In this document: piece after piece, positions 9,833 through 26,263 of the stretch | How the letters are laid out: each line of letters opens with the position of its first letter | Position numbering within the stretch: position 1 is the first letter of the stretch | Assembly: GCA_017590115.1 (NCBI GenBank) | Contig: JAGGNK010007559.1 | Location: forward strand, 632,076 to 696,075 | Source: Montifringilla adamsi | Lineage: Eukaryota > Chordata > Aves > Passeriformes > Passeridae | DNA: 64,000 nt | Reading direction: 5' to 3' | Program-made: the position numbers and the translations under genes | Notes under the pieces: model-generated | Seen by the model: the letters and a program-made list of their open reading frames with translations, nothing else | Database searches by the model: none | What the model was told of the DNA's origin: nothing

Positions 9833-10851
9833 AAGCGGTGCCGGGGCCCGGGTGAGCTGGTGAGCGCTGATTGGCCCGCCCGTATCGCAGCAACGGCCCG
9901 GGGTGGGGGGAGCGGCCCCGCGCCCCCCCGCCCCCGGCCGGGACCCCCGCGGGCACCGAGCGGGGACCCCCCGCTCCCACGGGACACTCCCGGCGGGACC
10001 CCGCCTGCCGTGCGCCCCCCACCCCGCCCCGCTGCCCCTTCCCGACCCGGGGATCCCCACCCGCCATCTGGCCACGGGTCTTCCGTGGACACCGACGGCA
10101 CTTGGAAGCCCACGGCGGTCCCGAAGTGCGGCGGGAGCACCGGTCCTCTGTCTCCGCAACGCGGGGCACGGAGGAAGCCGACCGTGCCTGCCCCACTGGC
10201 GGCAGAGCACCCGGAGGGACCGCGGGCTAAGACAGCCGGCGGGACGGGGCGGTCCCGTTGCTCTGCGGAGCCGGACCGTGCGTGGGCAAGGGGGGAACGG
10301 GCCCCGGCGCTGCACGGGCTGGGGTGACCCCGATCTGAGGCACAAAAATCGGAGGCGGCCGGGGGGGCAACGCTGCTAGGCGAGGCATTCACAGAAGGCA
10401 GCGGCGCCCTTTGCACCGAGCGCGGCGCGGACGCGGCTTCCGCGCACGCGGGCGCCTCCCGTGATGCGCACCCACGGCGCGGCAAAGCGCCTGCAGTGTC
10501 CGGCCGCCACGGTGCACACCGGCCGCGGGGGAAGCTCTTCCCGCTCTCCGGTGGGGAAAGGACCACCCCATCTCGGCTCCCACAATCCCGTTTTCGGGAC
10601 ATCCCCTCACCCCAAAGACACCCGCGAAAACCACCGGCGGGGAGGGAGCCTCCGGCAGCGCAGGCGACAGCCGCGCACCCACGCGTGTCCGCTCTTGCTC
10701 TGCGGGCAGGCTGCGGGGGGCCGCCGCCGTGACGGGCAGGGGGCGGCGACACGGTGCAGCGACACCGGGTCGAGTTTTCGTTGCGGCTTCGTCACGGAGC
10801 CGATGCGTAGCCAAGTCGTGGCCGCACGGGTACCGCGTGCCCGCGCCCCGA

Positions 10852-10888
10852 TTATTTTTCTCTATTTTATTTTTATTTTATTTTAAAC
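10852..10888. repeat. T-rich tract in CpG block
   Basis: About 37 bases of (TTTTA)-like sequence in GC-rich DNA. It may be a decayed poly(A) tail of an old insertion or an AT islet; I see no flanking element that decides. Confidence 0.35.
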
Positions 10889-11292
10889 CGAAAGCAAAAC
10901 TGGGCGCTGCCAGAGCGGCTTCGGAGCTGGTGCTCCTCCGCCGTGTGGGGCTGCGGGGGATCACCGGCCGCCCCTCCGCCGCGCCCCCCGGGGCTCGGAG
11001 TCGCCGCTGCTTCGGCGGGCAGGGGGCGGGGGCTGCGGGCACGTGCACAGCGGTACGGGCCGGGCGCGCTCGGGGCAGGCTGCCCCGGTCCCCCAGCGCG
11101 CCGCAGGTGAGGCCACACACCGGGCCTCACCTGCGGGCGGGCTCTACTCCGGTCCCGCCGCCCTGCGGAACCTCCGACCGTGCCCCGCGCCGCCTGCCCC
11201 GGGGCTCCCCGGAGGGGGGACGGCGGGGAGGGCTGCGCCGCTTCCTCGCCGTCCCCCCCACCATGGCAGGATTCAGCGGGCTCCGCCGAGCA

Positions 11293-14200
11293 GCCATTTT
11301 CTGCAGCTGCTTCTCCACCAGAGCTCAGCCGGGCGGCGGGACCGGGAGGCGGCACAGCCCAGGGGACCCCCGCCCCGCTGCCCTCCGCCGGGACGGGCGC
11401 CCCGAGCCCGGGCGGGCGGGGCCGGGGGTAGCCGGGCTACGCCTCAGGGCTCGCCGTGACAATCCCACCCTTTCCCCGCCATTTTGTTACCGTGCTGGCG
11501 TTTTCCCAAAGCAGACACGGAGCGGGAGCCTTGGGAACGGGCCCCCGTTGTGCCGGGGCGGACGCCCCCCGCGACCCGTGTCGCCGTTCCCTCCCACCCC
11601 CGCCGCGCCGCACCCGGCAGCGGGGCTGGTCCCGGGACGCGCGGCCACCGCCGGCACCTTCCCACCGGGATCGCCTCGCTCCCCTTCGCGCCCGCAGCAC
11701 CCGAGGGTCGTGGCTGCCCGAGTCCATGCAGGACCCTGTCACGCGGGGCTGGCACCGGGTCCCGGGCCGCTGGCCCCAAGGAGGAGGATGCTGCAGCGCG
11801 GTCCCCGGCTTCCCTTCCCGATGGACCGGGGACGCGGGGCTGGTCACTGCCTTCCGCCCACCCCATGGGCAGCGCAAGTGTCCTGACGGCCGAGGGGACA
11901 GTCCCATCGGGGAGGGTCCGTGGCGGGGCCGTGCCGCCCGGCGCAGCACCCTTCAGCCTTGCCCGGTGTCGGTGGCTGTCCCGGCTCCCCGCGGGACGAG
12001 CCCAGGCTCCCTCGCGGGAAACCCGTGGGGACAGTGGTTGGCCCACGCGAGGCCGGGCACACCGTCGGGGTTTACGGCATGGCCAGACCTCCGGGGAGGG
12101 TGGCAGGGGAACGGAGGGAGGTGGCCGGGACGAACCGCAGGACAGCACTGGCGGCGCGGGGACGGGCGGGCGGGACAGCGAATAGCCCGACGGGGGCGGC
12201 CGGTCCCTCCACCCGCGCGGGGCTGATGAGCGCCGGGCTGACACCAACCACAGAACCCCGCCGCTGGGTGCACGTCCCTCTCCCACGGCTGCACTCCCGG
12301 CTCGGGGGAGGCGGTCGGATGTGGCACTACGCGGGGGACCCCGGCGCGGCGGCGACGGATGCCCCGTGCGAGCGGGAGCGGAGCGCGGCGGGGCCGGTGC
12401 GTGCCCCGGGCTGGGCCCCCGGAGCCAAGCGGCGGCGGAGGGCGGAGAAGGAGCGGGGAAGGAGGGGGCTCCTGCAGTGCTGCAATGCAGCGCCGCGCCG
12501 AGCCCGCCGGCCCGGCCGCGCTCCGCCGCCCGTCACTGCGGCAATGCGGATGGAAGCCCCACCCGGGCTGGGTCGAACCGGTCCGGGCATCCCCTGCCTG
12601 GTCGAGCCGCACCCTGCCCCAGACGCGTCGGGCTGCCGCTCTCCCCTGCTTCCTCGGCCCCGTTTCGTTTTCCTCCCGCCCCTGCCGGGACCGCGGGACG
12701 TTTCCTCCCGCGGCGGGACGCAGCCGGCTTGTGTCCCCGGGATCGCCCGCTCACCCGGTTTTGGGGGCTCGGAGGGACCCTCATCCTGAATGCCGGCGGA
12801 CGCCGCCAGCAGCCACCCTGGGGGCCCCCTCCAGCACCCCGGCTTCTCTATGCGTCTCCCCTCGACGCCGGGACTTGCGGAGCCCCCGGTGCTGCACCCA
12901 CTCGGGACGGATCCCTGGGCTCTGCCCTGCTCCGTTCCAGCTTCTCCCGGGAGAATCTCTCTCCTCCCCACCTATCCTCCGGGTCCCCCATGGTCTCTGT
13001 GTCCCCATCTCCTTCTCCCTGTCCCCGCTGACCCCCCTGCGCAGTCCAGCAGCAAACAGCGCTGCTGGGTCCCAGGCGGGGTGGGGGTCTCCCCTCGGCT
13101 CCTCTTCCCCGCGGCTGCCGTCAGACACTCGGAATCGCAGCACCGCGGCCGCTCGTGGGAGCATCCGGTGAGGGGGAGCCCCGCGCCGCAGTCGCCTCCC
13201 CCCACCTCGAGGTGCCCGTGTGTGGTGATGTGCGGGCAGCGCCCTGGAGAGAAGGGATTATTCAGCTTGTAAAAGCCTCTGATAAAGGCACAAACCCAGC
13301 AGGGCACGGCGGACCATGAGGTGCATAAAATATCGGGACTTAAGACTGGAGGACCACTACAGCCCCCCACTGCCCGCCCCTGTTCCACAGGCTCTGGATC
13401 ACCCCCTTCTCTGTTCGACTTTTGCCGCAGCAACCTGGGGCTGGATCCAGTAATTCTCTCCCGGCCATGCCAGGCAAACCGGGTTCTGCCCTCCCACCTG
13501 GATGTTTTTTTTCTGACGCGGTAAAAATGGCACCGCATTCCAGCTCCAGCTCCTGCTGGTGCGGACTCAGCCGCTGGATCCTGCCATGTCTGCATTTACT
13601 GGATGAAAGCTCAGCCGAGCCCCTGAATTTCTTCCCTGGGAGAACTTTTCGGGCTGATCAAGATGTCCTTAACATTCCCTTCGGGAGGCCGGGCACCCCC
13701 GCGGCTCACTCTGGGGCTCCCCGCGCCCCCCGCCATCCCTCCGTCTCTCCCCGACTCCTCTCCAATATTTCAATGTCTCTTCTCAGCTACCGGAGGCTGT
13801 TCCACGCGAAAGCGGGCTCACCAGTGCCACACACCGAGCAGTACCGCCGCCCTGCTCTGCCTTCGGTCCCCGGCACACGCGGGCAGCCCCCACCGGCGGG
13901 GGTGCAGTCCCTGTCCCTGTGTCCGTCCCTGTCCCTCTCCAAGTGCCACAGCTCCCGCTAGCACCGAGAGGGCGGCGGTACGCGCGGTGCCCGCGGCGGA
14001 GCTTTGCTGTGAGCTCATCGAGCAGTGCTGGATGTGTGCGGGCACAGAGCGACCCCTGACCGCAAACCGGGTGCTGGTGGGGGACCTCCGTCCCCCGAGC
14101 AGCTTCAGCCCTGGCTCCTCGGCTCCTCCTGCCAGGCTCCTCTCCGGGAGCAGGGATACTTCGGGAGCCCTTTGAGAGCTCGCCCTGCCCCAGCGGGGGA

Positions 14201-15838
14201 GGGTCCCGGGACCCCCAGGGGTGGCTGAGCCCCTCAGCCCCGCTCCAGCGGCCGCCGGGCTGGTTCTCTACAGCAGCCCCCCGCTCATCGCAGCCCCTTC
14301 TGTGACCCAGCCCCTCGCAGGACGCGGTCCCAGGCACCCCCACGCAGGTTCCCCGCCCGTGGAATTCCAGCTCTCAGCGGGCTGTGCTGAGCCCCCGGCT
14401 GGCCGCCGGTAGCCCACGGCCACGGGGGTGCTGCTGTTCACGGCCCCTGTGCCCCCCCCAGCTCTGCGTCCTGATCTCCCAGCACTCGGGACGTGGCACC
14501 AGCGGCCGTTCTCAGCCACGGGGACAGTGGGGGGCGACGGGGGAAGGCACGGGGCAAAGACAGGAGGAAAGAGAACGGAGTGAAATTTGACAGCCCAAGA
14601 GCAGAGAGACAATGCCACGAGCGAGACTTATTTGTCACATACTCAGGCATGAGATGGAAGGAATTCATTCCTGTGATAATGCTCGTCCCTGCTCAGCCGC
14701 TGCTGCTGAACCACAAATTGCTGCTTGCAGCACAAAATATGGAAATGGAATATATCAGATTAGACGCCTTCTTGTTGGGGCTCTGCTCTAGGAGTTATTT
14801 CTAAGTCCGGAGAGTTAAAGCATCTTCAAGCAGCAGAGCATCAAACCCTGAGAAAGTGGGTCTGCTTCAGGTGGCAGAGCTACAAAAGGAAAAACACCAG
14901 GAAATCGGCTGCCGTGTAGCCAGTGAAAGATTTTTCAAAGCAGAGAGAGAGACACCCAGGGAGGGCTCTTCCCACCTCGGGTTAAAAATGGCTCAGGGTC
15001 AGGTTGAGCCCTTAAACTCGAGATAAAGCACCGTTCCACCAGCCACTGGGGAGAGGGGTGGCACCGCTGGTGTCCGAGCACCGCAGCCTCTTTGCACAGC
15101 CCACCGTGAATCCCCTGGTTTGTCTGTTGCTGGTGACTTCATGTGCCAAAAGAACACAGGCGGAAGAAGGACAGTGTCACGGCTGGATCCAGTGCACATT
15201 CCTGATGCTGAAATGACAGCCTGGCTTGCACCGCACGGCGAATGGGTGGGTGCAGCGGGGACAACGCTTCAGCCTTCATTTTTCAGCCGTGTGGAAATAC
15301 TAACGTGTGAAAATTAACGTTTCTAAGCATATGTGAATATTACTATTTATTTTGTGTTTTGAGATGCTTCGGTGGCTCCTTGATACCGAGCAAACTTCCC
15401 CTCCCCTAAGCTTGTATGTGGCATTTTTAGGAACCTGACGCTCCATTGTTTTTTTTCTTTCAGACAAAATATAAAATATTTATTCCCGAGCAACTCCCCG
15501 AACTTGAGGAGCCCGCTCCCCCCACAGGCACCGGCAGTGGGAAGGGAGATCCGCCTCCGGGGTGCAGGAGATGGGGCGGCACCAGGTCAGGGACCCAGAA
15601 ATTCAGAGAGGTACCCCTCTAACCCTCATCTTCTGAAACACCATGCCCAGTCCATCACAAAGGGCATTTTCAGGGGGTCGGCACCGCTCTCCCCAGCGCC
15701 GGGGCCGAGGGCTGCCCACCCCCCTGCCGCTCCCCGCGTTCCCCGGCGCTGTTTGCCGCCCGTTTCCCGGCGTGCCGCCCGGGGATGAGCCCTTTCCGCA
15801 TGGCACAGCCCACGCCCGCAGCCCGCCGTGGCCATTTT
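11293..15838. promoter_or_regulatory. Cluster of GCCATTTT (YY1-like) motifs
   Basis: The octamer GCCATTTT occurs at 11293-11300, 11479-11486 region (as CCGCCATTTTG, 11476-11486) and 15831-15838 on the plus strand, and as AAAATGGC at 13524-13531 and 14985-14992. YY1 binds CCGCCATnTT-type sequence. The spacing is irregular and binding is not shown. Confidence 0.3.
13271..15610. other. Intergenic DNA, no gene recognised
   Basis: GC content falls here. A less GC-rich piece at about 13240-13350 contains a GATA core (TGATAAAG) and could be a conserved element. Bases 14590-15500 include AT-rich sequence with TTTATT and ATATTTA runs. No open frame shows a domain or convincing exon boundaries. Confidence 0.5.
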
Positions 15839-16110
15839 AGCCCGCACTCTCCCCCGCCGCTGCCGCAGCCCCGCTCGCCGCCCCCCGCCGCTTCCTCGCT
15901 CTCTCCAGCGGCTGCGGACAGCTCCCGCCCCGGGACTGGCGTGACGATGCCCACGCGGTTGGCGGGACACGGTTCCGCGGAACGTCCCCCGGAGCAGCCC
16001 GGTGCCACCCCCGGGCTGAGCGCGCTCCCCCCGCCAGCCGCGGCACCGGGCAGGCGGGAAACGCTGAGCCCCGAATTGCTGCTCGCAGCTCTGGGAGCTG
16101 CCCTGGGCTG
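15620..16110. promoter_or_regulatory. Small CpG island
   Basis: A second, separate CpG-rich patch of about 0.5 kb with GC boxes and a YY1-like GCCATTTT at 15831. It may be a promoter for a noncoding RNA. No coding gene starts recognisably from it. Confidence 0.4.
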
Positions 16111-19100
16111 CTGGAGCCGAGGGATAGCGTGTGACATTTGAGTCGTCCTGATTTTACTGTCCTTGTGTTTCATAAACGAAGTGACACCTTCCCCTGCTGG
16201 GCATTAGGGCAGGGGGCAAACCCGGAACCCCGGAGCCCTTTCCTGGGGCAGGGTGTTCCCTCTGGGGCTCATTTCACAGCCATTATCAAACACCACCCCT
16301 TGTCCTGGACATCCCAGACTCATCCCTGCTGAGGACAAAGGCGAAGCATCCAGAGGCTTCCCAATTCTCAACACGAAAAATTCCCAACCAGAATTCCTTG
16401 CTCAGCATAGTCTTCATATCGAAATTAAATACACGTTTGTTAAAGCTTCCATCAGCTCAGACCCTCCATCCAGGCTTCTGTTAATGCATTTTCTAATAAT
16501 ATCCAAGTCCTCGCCCTGGCTGCTACAGCACAGCAGCAGCACCTCTGAAAGGTTTAGGTTATCCCTTTCTCACCTCCAACTAAGACCTTCTGACTGAAGC
16601 AGCTCTTCCTTCTATGCTGTGGAAGCTGTGCCCCCATTCAGGCCACGGCAATGCATAAACTCCCTGGCAATGCACACTCCCTGGAGTGTGGCCGTGCCCC
16701 CCTTCTCAGCAGCTTCCCGGGACAGAGCCTGCAGCGCTGGCGGAGCTCAGCCTCGCTGCCTGGGCTGGGGCAGCTCCTGTCCCCTCACCTGCTGCCAGCG
16801 CCGCTTCTTGTGAAAGGGTGCTGCCGTTTGACAGGGCTCCTGGGGGGTTTGGGGACCCCGGAGGGTTTGGAAATCCTGGAGGGTTTGGCAGTCGGTGATC
16901 GAATTTCCTCTGTCCCCAGCCTGGAGGCTCAGGGCCCGCTGCCAGCAGGGCGGCCCAGGGCGGTGCCCCAGTCCCGGCTCCCGGCACCCGGGGTGCTTCC
17001 TGCTGTGTCACACCGCGTGCTTTATGTGCCTGCTCCTTCGATAAAAATAAATCTTCGCGTTTGCAGTTTGCTTTAAACTACATCAAGGTGTCAGCTGAAC
17101 TGACGGCTCTCTGAGAAACGACCTCAGGAGGTGCTGGCAAATGGCTCTGGGGTGAGCCTGGGATCTCGCCCTGACACGGGAGGCACCAGCGGCTCCCAGC
17201 CCTCGGGGAGGAGACCCCCGCCACCCCCAGCCCCGCCAGGGCCTGGCCCAAACTTCCATCATTGCAGAGACCCTCATTTCTCTCCGTTTGCACCCAGAGG
17301 TCTGTCCTGCAGTGACACCCCTTCAGTCTCTGCACTCTGGCACGGATCCAGGGATGGCTCCCACGAGCAGCTGCACCATCCGTCCCTCTTCCCTTCCTGA
17401 TCCCTATCCCAGCCCACCACCAACCTCTTTTCCTTCCCTGGCAGGCTGCACACACCTGACCACAGCCACCTCTGCCCCTCTCTCAAGTCCCCCATCTTGT
17501 CCCCTCTCCTGTCACTCCCTGCAGCAACCACGGGGGTCCCTCCTGGGGAGTGCAGTGAGGGGCCCTGGGAGCTCAGCCCCCGTCTCCATCCAACCTCTTG
17601 CTCACAGAACAGCTCTTCCTTGCTGCTGCCTGAGGCTGGGCCATGCCACAGACCTTGGCTAGGTCAGACAGTGCTGCCCCAGCCACATCCTGTGTGTGAG
17701 ATGCTTCAATTTGCCTGCCATGGGATCCTCCCCAGCTCAGGGTGCAGCAGGAGCTTTCCCAGGCACAGGGGATCATCAAGAGCCACTCCACCAGGCTCTG
17801 GAAGCACCTGGAGATGGTCTGGGCTGTGCTGCCTGTGTGCAGCTGCCTTCCTCTTCTGGTGCAAACGTAAACAGAGCTGTGTCCTTGTGGCCGTGTCTGA
17901 CAGATCTCACATGAATCTGGGCTGAGTCCAAATGATCTTATCTGTGGAGAGACTGAGAATTTCCTACTACAGGCATTTTTGACTGCTCAAACCAGAGGCA
18001 GCCCTGTGGGATGGGGGAGATGAGGGAGTTCAGGGCTGGGGCTGAAGTGGGCGAGCCCCCTCTCCATCCCTTGCCAGTTGTCCCAGTTTGGTGAGGGCTG
18101 CACCTCCCACAGCCGCTCTCCCACACACAGGGACACCAACCCCACCAAAACCCAGTAAATCCCCTCAGTGGCTGCTGGATCAGCCCCGCAGACCCAGCTT
18201 TAGGTAAAATTGTTTGTAACAGCTGTGTATGGCTGTGCTCAAAGGGACAGGCATAGAAAAACATAACCCAAGCAGTGGCCATCCCTCCCAAAAAGTGGCC
18301 ATGAATGCTTTACCTTGTGGCTGACTGCTCCAACGGGGATGGCTGCTGAGATCACCACACTCAGCAGTCACACCATCACCTCCTGACACTGCATAGCAAA
18401 ACCAGAGTAGAATGGGAAAATAAAGGAGAAATCTCACAAAATGCACACAGTGGATGTGTGGAGGAGCTGCCCCCACCCCATATATGAGCAAAAGCACTGA
18501 GTGCCCCAACTGCCAGGGAAATCTTCCACTTCCCACTGCGTACACCCACCTCCACTCTCTGCCCCTCTTCAGGAGAAGCTCCTCTCCCATTCCCAGTCTG
18601 GACCTGACGTCTGGATCCATTCCCAGACTGGACCTCCCAGTTCTCACAAGACTGTTTCTTACTCTGATTCAAACACATCAGCTCTGTTTTGTGTTTATTG
18701 AACATCCTTCTTCATTACAGCATCCTCACGCCACGGAGGGAGCCCTTCCTCCCAGCCCTGAGGCCCACATTGCCACTATGCCAGGTCGTTGCCTGGGGTG
18801 GTGTTTCCATCAATTTCCATGGAGCAGGGATCCCACTGACACCTCCTGAAACCACACAGGGCCACAGCAGCTGCTGGAGATGGAGCTGGATCCCAGCCCG
18901 GTGCTGGTACCACCGTGGGGAAGGGAGAACCTGAAAGGATCAGCACAGAGCTGCAGCCCCTCCCTGTGCACAGGATCCATCAGGCCCTTTCAGAAGGGCT
19001 CAAAGACGAACACAAATTCTCCTTTTACATCAGCAAATGTTTGTCTGGAATAAATCCAAACCAAGCAGAGGTTAACACATTCCTGGGAAATACATTAAAT

Positions 19101-21690
19101 GTAGCGCACACCAGTCTTCCTAATGGAGCGTGGTGACGCTCCAGCTCGCCCTGGATCACTCTGATAACCATTGGAAGTCACTGTGGACTCCACATTAATT
19201 TGCTCAGTAACAGGCATTTAGGTTTGATGCATTTACTGGGGAAAGAGAGTGGCAGGAATAAGTAATTCATATCCAAACATTTCATCTCTCCCAGCCAACA
19301 GGCCCAGCGAGGGAAGGGCGCAGCTTTTAAACCAGTAACTACTTATCACACCTTTCACAGCACAGGAAGCTGCTGGAGTTGTGATAAACATGATCAAACT
19401 ATTAAAGTAAGAAATATCTGGCCGTGTGGTTTCCGGGAAATGGTGCCTCAAACCAGCCACGGCTGCTGCCGGCACAGACAGCGCTTCAGGGGCTTCTGCA
19501 GCCCGGGGGGTGCTGGCTGCAGGGAGGCAGCTCAGAAACACCAGCTCACAGGGACAGTGTTCCCTTAAAAACCGGCAGCACAACACCCTCCATTTTCAGC
19601 AATGCTAATGAGCTGAGCTAACTGCAAACCTGCAGCAGTTATTAATTGCCCAGAGCCTCGCACACCTACAGCCCAGGGAAGGGAGCTGCCGAGCCGGCTC
19701 GTGGCAGCAGCGATGCCCAGGCTCTGGCCCGGAGCCTGCAAGCCCACGTTCAAAGACACAACCTGCTGTTTGTGAGAAACCCCGCCGGTTTCATCCACCT
19801 TTGTCTGGCTAAAAAGCAAGTTGTGCCCTGGCAGCCGCCCTGCCCCGGAGCCGTGGCCCGGCCCCGCTCCTGCACTGGCTCCCGTGGCTGTCTGTTGAGC
19901 CACACTTCCCCTTTCATAAATCACATTTTGCATTCTGAGCATGCGTCTCCTCTTCCATGCCATTTTTGTTTTCAGATAACCATTAGCTTAATTAATCAAG
20001 GGAAACGCATCCTTTCTGATTTTATGTTCTGATCCTGAAGCCTGGGGTGGCAGGGAAACACTTCCACCAACCCATCCCTGGGCACCCCCCGGTGCAGAAT
20101 GGGGCTCACCAGCACATACCCCGACACCACCTCTCCAGCACCCTCAGCACGTCACCCACAGAGCACTGGTGACACGTAGCGTTGATTAAAACCCTCTTAA
20201 CATTCAGCACAGCTATCAGGCAAATGTTGAATTTAATCAATCAGAGTTCACCATTTCCACTTGCCCTGGGTGCACAAACCACCAGCTTTGGGGCCTCTGC
20301 TCAGGCAGGTGAACACTGCCCAAGTGTCCTTGGCTTTGGAGCACCAACCAAAACCAGGGCAGAACCGAACTGTCAGCACTGTCCCTGCCCATGGAGCCAC
20401 CTCCCCAGTGCCATTCCCACCTCAGCCTGAGCTGCAGCAGAGCCAAGCCTGCATCTGCAGCAATGTGTCCACAGGCAGTGTTCCCACTTGGGTACAAGCC
20501 TCTTTGGCTGCTCTGGCTGGGAAAATGGCATCCACGCACCCAGTGGTTCCTTTTCCACCAATTCAACCCAAACTGCATTGGAAAAGTGCTCCAGCTCCGG
20601 CATAACTGCTGTGGGCAAGGCCTGGGTTGAATGGCATACGCAGGGGGTCCTGCCGTGACCCACACCTACCTGGATGCTGTTCCACCTTCCCACAGACACC
20701 ACACCAGCCTCAGCTTTGCAAAGGAACAATTACCAAGATGAGTTTGTAATTTATGTAAATGAGATGACACCTGGGAAGGCTGGGTGGCCCAGAAGTGGGC
20801 AGCACAAGATGGGGGGTGATTTGTGCTGCGGGAACAGCACTGCCCCACGGCTGGACAGAGAGACAGGTGACAGCAGGACACAGGGCTGTCCCTCACCCCA
20901 TGGCTCAGGCATCACTGCAGGCTCCACCTTACCCAAACCAATTCAATTTGCTTCTCACAAGCTCATGGCTCTGGTCCACGCACATCAATGTGCCATCAAC
21001 ATTATTCCAACCAAGACCTTTGCTGAGGAGACCTCGACTTTGACCAAAAGCCCAAGAGGAGACAGGCTGGCAGCAGTGCCAGTTTTGCTGGCAGCAGAGC
21101 CAGTTTTGCCAGCAGTGGGTTTGGAGGGTGGCACTGCCCAGGCACTCAGCTCTGTTTGGGGAGGTGACAGCCGGTCACTGAGGGAACAGAGACTGAGCAC
21201 TCTATCTTGGTCACCACGCTGTAAGCCCTCTCACAAAGAATTAGCCCTGCACTGTATTTCCAGTAGACTCCAGCAATGATTAATCTTGTTCAGAGACAGC
21301 TGCAGCTTTCTTGGTGGAATTTGGACCATCTTCCTTTCTGGAGACGTTCAGCTTCTTATCTAACTGTGACCCTCCCCAACACTGGGATGACACTGCTGGG
21401 ATGGCAACCATCACCCATCACTGTGCCACCTTCCCAGCCTGTGCCTCCACAGCTCCCTCGGGTTCCCAGCACAGACCTCCCCGGCCCTGCTGGAGGGAAG
21501 CACCACACCTCGGGCTCCTCCAGCCTCACTGCCCACCCACGACACAGGGTGCCCTCAGCACTTGGGCACGACACTCTGGGGGTGAAAACTGAATTAAATT
21601 CAAAACGCTGCACCTCTGAGTACATTTTTTAACCTGCAGGTACCCGCTCTGGGGCAGCCCAGCTGCAGCCGGCCCACATAGGGACCTGCC
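16111..21690. other. Intergenic DNA between the CpG islands and CBX4
   Basis: No gene recognised. Open frames are short and lack domains. AT-richer stretches at about 18990-19290, 19570-20030 and 20165-20250 contain TAATT, TTATTAATTGCC, TTAATTAATC and TTGATTAAA-type cores and look like conserved noncoding elements rather than repeats. That is an impression from composition and needs alignment to other birds. Confidence 0.4.
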
Positions 21691-22610
21691 ATCCGTAAAG
21701 CTGTAACAAATGCACTCCAAATCCCAGTAGTTTTTGTAAAGGTTTATAGTCCTTTGCCATGATTGCATGATACATTTCTTCCCCTGTGACACAGCCCTCA
21801 GACCAGGATGCGCCGCTGGCAGCTTGCAGCAGCTGGGCTTTGCACTCCGATCTACACTAGCTGCAGAACATCAAATGCACTTTCAACATCTCCATTTAAT
21901 ATTTACATTCAAGCAATTAATAATTGGAAGCTTATAGTTTAGACATTTCTAATAGCAGCAATCTCTATAATAGCTCGTTTAGCTTTAGATAACGATTTTT
22001 TTTGCACATAGAAACACCACATGTGTACAGTATCAAAAAATATATACGGGATGGTCCTGCGGGTCGTGGGGAGGGCAAGGGACCAAGACTAACAAATGCT
22101 CAATGGTTAAAAAGGAGAACGAAAATAGTCGTTTGATATAGTTTATAAGGTGATCTAGGGACTCCATAAATCTAGGCTTTATATTTCATTATATAAATAC
22201 CTACAAATAAATATATTAGCGTGGCCAGGGAGCGACCAGCTTTCAGCTCAAACAATACATTTCAGTAACACCACGTACAAACGGGAGCAAGAATCACTTG
22301 ACAAGTTAGCACTGTTAAAATATAATACTATAACTCTGAGTAACTGGCGGGTCCCATCCTTGCGTGTCCCACTGCCTGCAGGTCCTGGAGCAGCCCCCAG
22401 CTGCGGGGTCACCCCACATGGCAGGGATGGCCACCGTGCCTGGCCCTGTCCCGGTGTCCCCTGGCTGGAGACGGCGGGCTCAGCCGCCGCGGCGCGGGCA
22501 GGGGCACGTGGGCTCCGGGGAAGGGGCACCAGTACCTTGGAGGGAGGCCGTGGGGCCGGCGGCCCCGGGATGGGCAGGCAGCTCCCACGGGGAGCGGCTG
22601 CCATCCCACC
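21690..22610 (-). other. CBX4: CBX4 3' UTR (approximate extent)
   Basis: The sequence directly after the CBX4 stop codon is AT-rich and complex. Reading on the RNA strand it has a UGUAAAUA Pumilio-type element (21900-21907) overlapping an AUUAAA poly(A)-like hexamer (21894-21899), and a UAUAAA further on (near 21741). The 3' end is estimated and could extend further. Confidence 0.5.
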
Positions 22611-26075
<3,465 letters not shown>

Positions 26076-26263
26076 CCCGCAGCCGGGAGGGGCCGGGCCG
26101 GGCCGCGCTGCAGCCGAGCTGGGCTCGGGCTCCGGCAGCTCCCGCCGCCGGCCCGACAGACACTGAGCGGCGGCACCGCAACCGTGCAAATCCCGGAGCG
26201 AGACGTCAGGGAGGCGGCGCCTCCCGGGCCCGGCTGCCCGTCAGCGGCGGGGCCGGGGGATTG
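26076..26263 (-). promoter_or_regulatory. CBX4 5' UTR and proximal promoter
   Basis: CpG-dense sequence upstream of the CBX4 ATG, with a CRE-like AGACGTCA (26201-26208; TGACGTCT on the gene strand). The region is cut by the assembly gap, so further promoter elements may be missing. Confidence 0.45.

Larger units (their letters stand above)
3450..13270. other. Long CpG-dense block between CBX8 and CBX4
   Basis: Close to 10 kb of GC-rich, CpG-dense DNA beginning at the CBX8 promoter and fading after about 13.3 kb. Long open frames exist on both strands, but they are rich in Arg, Pro, Gly and Ala, overlap in several frames and match no domain I know; they follow from scarce stop codons. No gene is called. 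Unmethylated CpG blocks of this length in vertebrates are often Polycomb-marked developmental regions; applying that here is inference. Confidence 0.6.

Noticed and set aside
4080..13000. Many open frames of 100-450 codons on both strands in the CpG block
   Set aside because: They overlap each other in several frames, are dominated by Arg, Pro, Gly and Ala, and show no domain, splice structure or start context. GC-rich DNA with few stop codons explains them.
15626..15970. Minus-strand frame with a good start context in the small CpG island
   Set aside because: No recognisable protein, and the ATG overlaps a YY1-like motif that explains the AAAATGGC context.
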